Translations under genes and position numbers: made by a program | Shown: one piece after another, positions 54,775 to 61,917 of the stretch | How the letters are laid out: each line of letters begins with the position of its first letter | Position numbering within the stretch: position 1 is the stretch's first letter | Source: Bog-473 sp963730395 | GTDB taxonomy: Bacteria; Actinomycetota; Acidimicrobiia; Acidimicrobiales; RAAP-2 | DNA: 64,000 bases | Assembly (NCBI GenBank): GCA_963730395.1 | Contig: CAVSSK010000021.1 | Span: 1-64,000 of the forward strand | Reading direction: 5' to 3' | Notes under the pieces: model-generated | What the model saw: only the letters and a program-made list of their open reading frames with translations | What the model was told of the DNA's origin: nothing | The model's database searches: none

Positions 54775-55776
54775 CTACTCGAGGGCCACGTCTGCACTCG
54801 AAGAGACGGACTCCAGCCAATCGAGCATGCGGTTCCAGAGGAGGAGCCGTCCGCTCGCTTGGTTGTGACAGTGCCCACTGCCGGCGAGGACGTAGAGCGC
54901 GGCGTCGGTCACCGAGCGGTACTGGGCGAGCGACGTCGCGTAGTCGGTGACGAGGTCGTCGCTCCCGAAGGCCACGAAGGTCGGCACGTCGATGGATGCC
55001 CGCTCGGCCCAGGCGGAGTCGGGGATCATCGAGGTCAGTCCACAGGAGGGGAGCAACGGGACGGCCTGGTCGGCGAAGGCGCGCTGGACCGCCGCCGGCA
55101 CGTCGTCGGCGAAGAAACAGCCATGCGCGGGTTGCTTGCGGGGCACGGTGGTGTCGGCGGCGAAGCGGATGCGTGCCAACGCGCTGATCCGCTCTTCCAG
55201 GCCTCGCAGATCGGGACCGGCGACGGCCAGCTCGTCGTCGGTGAGGACATCGGGCAGCCCCATGCCGCCGTGCCCGGCGCAGACGAGGGCGTCGAACGAC
55301 CGGTGCTGGGCCTGCTGCACGGTGACCAGGAGGCCACCCATGGAGTGACCCAACCCGGCCACGAACGGCCGGGTGATTGGAGGGAGCGGGCCCAGCCTGC
55401 CCGCCGAAAAGGCGTCGACGACCGACCGCACGACATGCGCCTGGCAGGCGGCCACGAGGCTCGGTGTCAGCGCGAAGAGGTCTGCGACCTCGTCGGAGGC
55501 GCCGATGCCGGGATGGTCCACCGCCACGACGACTGCACCGCGTCGGACGAAGGCGTCGGCCATGCTGTAGCCGTCGAGGCCCTCGACCTGCAGGTCGAAA
55601 TAGCCCGTGGAGCACCCGCCTCCGGCGAGGCAGAACACCACCAGCTGCCGCGCCGGCGCTGCCGCTGGTCCCGTGGCCCATCCCCGTACCACGATGGGCC
55701 CGGTCGCCTCGAGCTGTTCGGAGACGTCGACCTCCACCTCGACCCGCCACGGCGGGCCGGTCGTCAATCCACCCAC
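54775..55776 (-). CDS. Alpha/beta hydrolase
   Basis: A 333-residue hydrolase with AGGGCSTGYFDLQ (oxyanion), VAVDHPGIGASDEV, nucleophile elbow GLGHSMGGLLVT, VAFGSDDLVTD (Asp) and SGHCHNQASG (His). GTG 55776 overlaps the end of the didomain CaiB by 13 bases, so the two are translated in tandem; a later start would shorten the N-terminus. May hydrolyse a CoA thioester or lactone made by the CoA-transferase. Substrate not evident. Confidence 0.82.
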   Translation of the reverse strand: MGGLTTGPPWRVEVEVDVSEQLEATGPIVVRGWATGPAAAPARQLVVFCLAGGGCSTGYFDLQVEGLDGYSMADAFVRRGAVVVAVDHPGIGASDEVADLFALTPSLVAACQAHVVRSVVDAFSAGRLGPLPPITRPFVAGLGHSMGGLLVTVQQAQHRSFDALVCAGHGGMGLPDVLTDDELAVAGPDLRGLEERISALARIRFAADTTVPRKQPAHGCFFADDVPAAVQRAFADQAVPLLPSCGLTSMIPDSAWAERASIDVPTFVAFGSDDLVTDYATSLAQYRSVTDAALYVLAGSGHCHNQASGRLLLWNRMLDWLESVSSSADVALE

Positions 55777-58224
55777 AAGTCCTCGAAGACGGCTCGGGCC
55801 TCGAGGAGCTTCTCGATGTCCGCATCGTCGTAGCCGACCGACGCCAGGATCTCCCGCGTGTGCTGCCCGCAGATCGGCGGGGGTCCCCAGATCTCCGGCT
55901 GGGTGTCCGAGAAGTCGGCTGTGCGGCCGAACTGCTCGAGCCTTCCCAGTTTCGGATGCTGGTGGCGCACGGTGAGTCCCGCCTCGGCGGCGTAGGGGTC
56001 CTCGAAGAGCTGGCGACCGAACTCGGGGTTCGGTATCTCGCAGGGGACGCCGTGGGCGTCCAGATCGGCGAAGAGCGCGTCAGATGGGCGGGAGCGGAAC
56101 AGGTCCCCGATCAGTGATTCCAGTTCGACCCGGTGCCGGTCCCGCCAGGCGGCGCTCCGGAAGCGGGAGTCGACGGTCCATTCTTCGTGGCCGAGGCAGC
56201 GGGCCAGGCGATGCCACTGGTCCTCCGTCACTGCGGCCAGGCAGATCCAGCCGTCCGCCGTCTCGTACAGGCGGTACAGCGGGCCGAGCGACAGCTGCAT
56301 CGCGTCCAGCTGGGGACGGGGGAGCGGCGTCCCGTCCTCGCGGATGGAGGCCATCGAGGCCAGGAGGAGCCCGGCGTTGAGGATGGAGGTGTCCACCGCC
56401 TGTGCCTCGCCGGTACGGGCACGGTGGTACAGGGCCTGGATGACGCCCATGGCCGAGAGGAAGCCGTTTCCCGTGTCCCCCAGTGAGGTCAGGCTCCAGA
56501 AAGGAGTCCCGCCTTGCCGCGTGGCGCCGTCCTCGTAGGTCACACCGGCGAGCGACAGGCCGGTCTGGTCGTTGCCCGGCGAGTCCGACCGGGGGCCCTT
56601 CTCGAAGCCCCTGGTGTGGCAGTAGATGATCTGTGGGTTGACCTCCCGCACGCAGGCCTCGTCGAGGTGCAGCCGACGGAGGGCGTCGGCACGCATGTTG
56701 GAGTGCACCACATCGGCCCGGACCAGCAACCGGTGCAGCACGGCCTGCCCGTCGGCCGTCTTCAGGTCGATGCCGATGCTGCGCTTGTTCCGGTTGCAGC
56801 CGTAGGCGATGTGCATGGCGTGCCACCACGGATCGCGGAAACCGTTGACCTTGATCACGTCGGCGCCCAGGTCGGCCAGGACCTGGGTCCCGAACGGACC
56901 GGCCACTGCGAAGCCGAGGTCCACCACGGTGACGCCCGCCAGCGGGCCCCTGAGTGACTTGGTGGAGGGAGGACCAGACGCCGGGTCGGGGCGGGACGCC
57001 GCGGCGGCCGCCTCGGCCCGGACCTCGGAGCTGTGCTGGCCGACCAGCGGGACCGGGCGCCCGACGGCACCGGGCGTGCGGCTCATGTGGTGGAGGATCC
57101 CGGCCTGACGCAGACGGCCGTGCTCGGGGTGCTCCACCTCGACCACCGCGGACTCGGCCAGGAGCACCGGGTCGGAGAGTGCCTCTTCCGGGGTGCGGAC
57201 CGGCTGCAGCGGGACGCCGGCTCGCGCTGCCGCCTCGACCCACGCATCCGATGGGAAGCGGGCCATCGCTGCGGCCATGGGCTCGAAGTAGTGCGCCAGC
57301 ACCACGATGTTCTCCGGGTCGGGCGGCACGCGGTCCGGGTCGTCGCGCAGCGGGCTCGAGTTCGGATCGACCTCGAGCCGATCCCCCTCGCTGCTCGAGA
57401 GCACGAAGCGGGGATTGGGCACCCATTGCTCCGTCCAGCGCCCGTCCGAGCAGCGGAAGAAGCCCTTGTTCGCCCTCCGGTCGTAGATCCAGGACCGGAA
57501 GTACGGGGCGTCGTTGTGCTCCACCCGCATCCACTTGGAGGCGGTCAGCGAGATCGCCGACTGCAGCAGTGAGGTCTCGATGTGCTGGCCACGGCCCGTC
57601 GTCGCTCGTGCGTAGAGCGCGGCGCTGATGGCGGTGGTGGCGATGAAGGCGGACCCCATGCTCAGCCAGGGGGTGTAGGTGAAGATCGGTCCGGGCCGTG
57701 GTGCCCCGGGTGCCATGCCATCGGGGATCTCGAGGTGCTCGAGGTACGGCCCCTCGCCGTGCATGTGTCCGATCGCGCCGGCCAGATGCCCCCGTTGTTC
57801 GTCGAGGATCCCGAGGCGGGCCGCGACGAGTGCGTCGTAGCCCGGTCGGTCCCGGTGCGCCGGGTGGTCTCCGTAGGCCGACAGCGAACAGACGATCAGG
57901 CCTGGATTGATCTGCAAGAGAGTCGGTGGCGTCTGCACCCAGTCGCGCTGCCGTCCCCGGGCCCCAGCTTTCGATCACCACGTCCGCCGTGCGGGCCAGA
58001 TCCTGCAGCACGCCACGGTCACCGTCGGCCTTCAGATCGAGTTCGATGCTGCGGCGGCCCCTGAGCCAGGTGGCGTAGCCGGACATGCCGCGGAATGGGT
58101 CGCCTCCGGGCGGCTCGACCTTCACCACGTCGGCACCGTGGTCGGCCAGAAGCATGCCGGTCACCGGTCCGGCGATCCCCCAGGACAGGTCGAGGACCTT
58201 GATTCCGTCGAGAGCTCCCGGCAT
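55764..58224 (-). CDS. Didomain CaiB/BaiF CoA-transferase (one frameshift)
   Basis: About 819 residues when joined, two CaiB domains in one chain. ATG 58224 follows AAAGGGG. Domain 1: GIKVLDLSWGIAGPVTGMLLADHGADVVKVEPPGG; its frame breaks near 57921-57925, one extra base before TLLQINPGLIVCSL. Domain 2 begins at about residue 430 (LAGVTVVDLGFAVAGPFGTQVLADLGADVIKV split). The catalytic Asp is visible in domain 2 (SLTSLGDTGNG) but not at the matching place in domain 1 (YTPWLSMGSAF), so only one half may be catalytic. Followed by the hydrolase at 54775. Divergent from an amidohydrolase with a shared operator at 58253. Confidence 0.82.
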
Positions 58225-58252
58225 CGCACCCCTTTCCGGTTGAACCCGGCTT

Positions 58253-58272
58253 ATCATAGTGATTAGTATGAT
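58253..58272. promoter_or_regulatory. Operator with divergent -10 boxes
   Basis: ATCATA (58253-58258) and TATGAT (58267-58272) form a 6-bp inverted repeat over 8 bases. Each arm is also a -10 (TATGAT) reading outward, one for CaiB, one for the amidohydrolase. The 16-mer CATAGTGATTAGTATG (58255-58270) recurs with two changes at 61077-61092. Confidence 0.65.
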
Positions 58273-58336
58273 TCTTGCTCAAGCCGGGGCGGATCCGGCG
58301 AGCGGGCCAGTCCGACCGATCACCCGGGGGAATCGC

Positions 58337-59395
58337 ATGGAACGAAGCCGCCTCATCTCCGCCGACTCGCACGTCGCCGTCGGGCTCGACGTGATCCGCC
58401 AGCGGATCCCGTCCACGCTGCAGTCGGCCTTCGACGAGGCCATTGCCCAGCAAGCCCGCGAAGAAGAGGAGCGCCGGGCGGGTCGGAAGCTCTCGCTGGA
58501 CGACTGGGACATGGAGGCGTTCCGGGACCCGGGCTACCGCGACCCGGTCGCCCGGTTGGCGGCCATGGACCGAGATGGGGTGGACGCCGAGGTCATCTAC
58601 TCCGAGGTCAGCGCGTTCCGCGCCTACGGGCTGGTCCCGGGGGACTGGAGGCCGATCAGCCGGGCCTTCACCGATCACCTCGAGGAGTTCGCCGCGCACG
58701 ATCCGAAGCGGCTCGTCGTGTCCTACCAGGTGCCGATCATCGACATTCCGTACGCCGTCGCGGAGGTCGAGCGACTCGCCGCGCTCGGGGCCCGTTCGGT
58801 CCACCTGCCCAACTTCCCGAGTGAGATCGGTCTTCCCGACTACCACGACGAGCGGTACGACCCTCTGTGGGGCGTCCTCCAGGAGACCGGGATCTCCATC
58901 AGCCACCACCTGGGGAACCGGCTCTGGCTGTACGACGTCTGGCGGCGGGACCCCACCCCCCAGCTCGCCATCTTCACCTCGCTGCCCTCCTTGGCCCTCT
59001 CCGAGGTCATCGCCTGGTGGATCCTCACCGGGACGCTCGAGCGCTTCCCCGGGCTCAAGATCGTGCTGGTCGAGCCCAGCCTGTACTGGGTGCCCGGCTT
59101 CCTGGCCCAGCTGGACCGCAAGATGGAGGGCCCGTACGACCTGCCCGGCCTGCGCATGAAGCCCAGCGAGTACTTCCACCGCAACATGGCGCTCACCTTC
59201 ATGGACGACGAGGTCGGTCTCCAGCTCCGCCACATGGTCGGGATCGAGAACATCCTCTGGTCGACCGACTTCCCGCACCCCGCCACCACCTGGCCCAACT
59301 CCAGAGAGGTGGTGGACCGCCAGTTCGCCGACATCCCCGACGAGGAGCGCCAGCTCATCTGTGCGGGCAACGCCGAACGGATCTACGGCCTCTAG
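58337..59395 (+). CDS. COG2159-type amidohydrolase
   Basis: A 352-residue intact TIM-barrel metal hydrolase. ATG 58337 has GGGGGAA upstream; the in-frame extension to 58259 would run into the promoter. It has LISADSHVAV (Asp-x-His), SISHHLGNRLWL, IVLVEPSLYWVPG and WSTDFPHPATTWP (late Asp). It is divergent from the CaiB gene and ends five bases before the convergent Ltp2-like stop. Possible decarboxylase or C-C hydrolase in the same unit. Confidence 0.85.
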   Translation: MERSRLISADSHVAVGLDVIRQRIPSTLQSAFDEAIAQQAREEEERRAGRKLSLDDWDMEAFRDPGYRDPVARLAAMDRDGVDAEVIYSEVSAFRAYGLVPGDWRPISRAFTDHLEEFAAHDPKRLVVSYQVPIIDIPYAVAEVERLAALGARSVHLPNFPSEIGLPDYHDERYDPLWGVLQETGISISHHLGNRLWLYDVWRRDPTPQLAIFTSLPSLALSEVIAWWILTGTLERFPGLKIVLVEPSLYWVPGFLAQLDRKMEGPYDLPGLRMKPSEYFHRNMALTFMDDEVGLQLRHMVGIENILWSTDFPHPATTWPNSREVVDRQFADIPDEERQLICAGNAERIYGL

Positions 59396-59400
59396 GACCC

Positions 59401-60561
59401 TCAGTCCCTTTGCAGGATCACCCCGGTACGGCTGGCACTCACCAGCACGGTACGGGCCCCGCCGATCTGATTGCACGACTGGCCCCGCAGCTGCCGCACC
59501 GCCTCGGTGGTGAGGTTCAGTCCATGGATGTAGCCCTCGCCGATCAGGCCGCCGTTGGTGTTGCAGGGGAGGCTGCCGGCCGGGCCGAGGTGGCCGTCGG
59601 CCACGAAGTCCTTGGCCTCGCCGTAGCCGCAGAAGCCCAGCCCTTCGAGCTGCATGAACAAGATGGGGGAGAAGGCGTCGTACACCATGGCGACGTCGAC
59701 GTCGTTCCGGCTGATGCCCGTCTGGTCGAACAGTCGAGCGGCCAAGGACCGGGAGCTGTCCATGACGGAGAGATCGGGACGGTAGTGGTTGGAGGCGACC
59801 TCTTCTTCGAACACACCGGCACTGGCGGCGGCGGCGATGGCCACGGGCACCGGGGAGTCCTGCGCCCGGTCGGCGCGTGTGATCACCAGGGCGACCGCCC
59901 CGTCCGTCTCTTGGCAACAGTCGAACAGGCGGATGCAGGGCTCGGCGATCCAGCGCGACGCCTGATGGTCGTCGAGCGTGATCGGCTTGCCGAAGAAGTG
60001 GGCGTTGGGGTTCGTCGCTGCGTAGTCCCGCATCTGCACGACTGCTCGCCCGAAGTCGGCGCTCGTTGTCCCGGTGGCGTGCATGTACCGCGTGGCGTTC
60101 AGCGACATCCACGACGCCGGGGTGAGCACGCCGTACGGCGAGCACCATTGGCCGGCCGTCGTTCCCGCGTGCGACGAGGTGGGCCGGTTTGAGACCTCGG
60201 CCCTCCCGAACCGGGCCCCCGAGCGGGCCTTGATCGCCCGGTAGGCGACGACCACGTCGGCGCACCCGGCGTTGACGGCGGCCGACGCATGCAGCAGGAC
60301 GCCCTGGGAGCCCCCGCCGCCGTAGGGCACCCGGCTGGACCAGTGGATCTCCGGTGCCCCGATGGACCGAACGAGCTCCGTCTCTTCGACCGGATCGATG
60401 GTGTAGCTGACCAGTCCGTCGACCTGCGACGAGCGGAGTCCGGCGTCGGCCAGCGCGGCAACCACCGCCTCGGCCGCCAGCTGCGTCTCGCTGCGACCGG
60501 CGGCCTTCGAGAACTCGGTGTTCCCGATGCCGACGATCGACGCGCCGATGCCGGTCGTCAC
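59401..60561 (-). CDS. Thiolase-fold aldolase, Ltp2-like
   Basis: A 386-residue SCP2-thiolase-fold protein starting at GTG 60561, overlapping the DUF35 stop by four bases. The N-terminal catalytic-Cys site reads SRVPYGGGGSQGVLLHASA, with no Cys. VYDAFSPILFMQLEGLGFCGYG and GGLIGEGYIHGLNL keep tyrosines in regions where Ltp2 aldolases use tyrosine acid/base residues. With the DUF35 protein it should form an Ltp2/ChsH2-type retro-aldolase removing a short chain from a CoA ester. Closer to known Ltp2 in its motifs than the paralogue at 44725. Confidence 0.83.
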   Translation of the reverse strand: MTTGIGASIVGIGNTEFSKAAGRSETQLAAEAVVAALADAGLRSSQVDGLVSYTIDPVEETELVRSIGAPEIHWSSRVPYGGGGSQGVLLHASAAVNAGCADVVVAYRAIKARSGARFGRAEVSNRPTSSHAGTTAGQWCSPYGVLTPASWMSLNATRYMHATGTTSADFGRAVVQMRDYAATNPNAHFFGKPITLDDHQASRWIAEPCIRLFDCCQETDGAVALVITRADRAQDSPVPVAIAAAASAGVFEEEVASNHYRPDLSVMDSSRSLAARLFDQTGISRNDVDVAMVYDAFSPILFMQLEGLGFCGYGEAKDFVADGHLGPAGSLPCNTNGGLIGEGYIHGLNLTTEAVRQLRGQSCNQIGGARTVLVSASRTGVILQRD

Positions 60562-60974
60562 GGGTGGCCCGATCGCGGCCGGAAGACCGGGACCGCCAGC
60601 TCGTCGGCGGTGGACTCGAAGGTCACTTCGACGGGGAGGTCGATCCGGATCTCCTCGGGCTCGATGTCGACGAGGTTGGACAGCACCCGCACCCCCTCGT
60701 CGAGGTCGACCAGCACGGCCGGCACCGGGTAGGAGAACGCCGGGTGCTGGGGGTGGTGCAGGAGGGCGTAGCTGTACACGGTCCCAGTGCCGGCGACCTC
60801 GGTCCACTGCAGGTCCACGGAGTGACAGTCGGGGCACATCGGTCGGGGTGGGTGGTGGAACCGGCTGCAGGAGCGACACTGCTGAATCACCAGCCGCCCT
60901 TCCGCAGCGGCGAGCCAGTACCCCTCGTTGTCGTCAGTGAGAACGGGGGCCGGCCGCATCCATGCCTCGAACAT
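60558..60974 (-). CDS. DUF35 OB-fold/zinc-ribbon protein
   Basis: A 138-residue protein with a four-Cys ribbon (CRSCSRFHHPPRPMCPDC, about 33-50) and an OB fold (GTGTVYSYALLHHPQHPAFSYP). ATG 60974 follows GGAGG. It precedes and overlaps the Ltp2-like gene and would stabilise it. Divergent from the tetR at 61129; the operator at 61077 lies between. Confidence 0.85.
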   Translation of the reverse strand: MFEAWMRPAPVLTDDNEGYWLAAAEGRLVIQQCRSCSRFHHPPRPMCPDCHSVDLQWTEVAGTGTVYSYALLHHPQHPAFSYPVPAVLVDLDEGVRVLSNLVDIEPEEIRIDLPVEVTFESTADELAVPVFRPRSGHP

Positions 60975-61076
60975 CCACGCCTCCGACGTTCCGCCGCATC
61001 AGCGTCACGTTGCACCCGAACCATTGCTCGGGACCGGGCACCAGCGGACGAACCGCCCTCGCCCTGCTTCCAGACT

Positions 61077-61092
61077 CATAGTGACCAGTATG
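61077..61092. promoter_or_regulatory. Second copy of the 58255 operator
   Basis: CATAGTGACCAGTATG differs from CATAGTGATTAGTATG (58255-58270) at two central bases and has T before it in both. GTGAC/GTCAC at 61081-61096 adds a second symmetry. It lies upstream of tetR and of the DUF35-Ltp2 pair. Confidence 0.65.
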
Positions 61093-61116
61093 TCACGGCG
61101 TTGTCCGTTCGCCCTG

Positions 61117-61128
61117 TAGGTTCGCTGC
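61117..61128 (+). promoter_or_regulatory. Leaderless promoter of the tetR at 61129
   Basis: TAGGTT at 61117-61122, then exactly six bases before GTG 61129. No ribosome site. The operator at 61077 covers the expected -35 area. Confidence 0.6.
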
Positions 61129-61788
61129 GTGCCTCGGACCAGAGTGAGCGCAGGGACCCCCGTCCGGCGCAGGATCGATGGGGAGTTGACCCGTCGGAAG
61201 GTGCTCGATGCCGCCGTGCAGAGCATCATGGAGAACGGCTACTACCACACGAGCTCGAACGAGATCGCCCGACGGGCGGGCGTGACCTGGGGGACCCTGC
61301 AGCATCAGTTCGGCAGCCGGGAAGGGCTGCTCTTGGCCGTGCTCGAGGAGAGCTGGGGGGACCTGCAGGAAGCGGTGCGCACCGCCGTCATCAGAGGCGA
61401 CACCCTCGAGGATCGACTGGCGGACGTGCTCGACGTCCTCACCGAGCACTACGGCGTGCGCGCACACCTGGCGCAGCTCCAGATCCTGTTGGACCTGACC
61501 CAGAACCCCAAGACATCCGACGAAACGCGACGGGCGGCCCTGGCGCACGGTCGGTCCTTGGCTCGGGCCTGGAAGCCGCTCTTCGAATCCGCGCTCGGGG
61601 AGGCGGCGCAGGAGGACGACCTGGTCGTGTTCGCCTTCAAGACCCTGCGGGGCTACCTGGTGGGCGAGCTCATCGCCACCCGCATCACTCCCTCACGCGG
61701 CCGGGCACACCAGCACGCGCTGCTGGTCCAGGGCGTGGCCGCCGCCATCCGCTCCGAGGCACGGGCGCGGCACATCCGGATCGACTGA
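61129..61788 (+). CDS. TetR-family regulator of the CaiB/Ltp2 unit
   Basis: A 219-residue TetR protein from GTG 61129. HTH: LTRRKVLDAAVQSIMENGYYHTSSNEIARRAGVTWGTLQHQF around residues 19-63 (split here), ending GSREGLLLAVLE. The helical ligand domain gives no ligand clue. One candidate operator is just upstream and a near-identical one sits between the didomain CaiB and amidohydrolase genes 2.8 kb away, so I infer that it represses its own gene, the DUF35-Ltp2 pair and both divergent genes at 58.2 kb. Confidence 0.85.
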   Translation: MPRTRVSAGTPVRRRIDGELTRRKVLDAAVQSIMENGYYHTSSNEIARRAGVTWGTLQHQFGSREGLLLAVLEESWGDLQEAVRTAVIRGDTLEDRLADVLDVLTEHYGVRAHLAQLQILLDLTQNPKTSDETRRAALAHGRSLARAWKPLFESALGEAAQEDDLVVFAFKTLRGYLVGELIATRITPSRGRAHQHALLVQGVAAAIRSEARARHIRID

Positions 61789-61917
61789 GGTGGTGGGGCG
61801 CCCTCGGCTCCCGCACCAAGCGTTATCGGGACACGCCCCCACCCGGGCGACAGAAAGGAGTCCTTTCAGGGGAGAGGGTCCTGTCCTCAAGTGTTGATGG
61901 TCAACGGCTCCAAGGTC

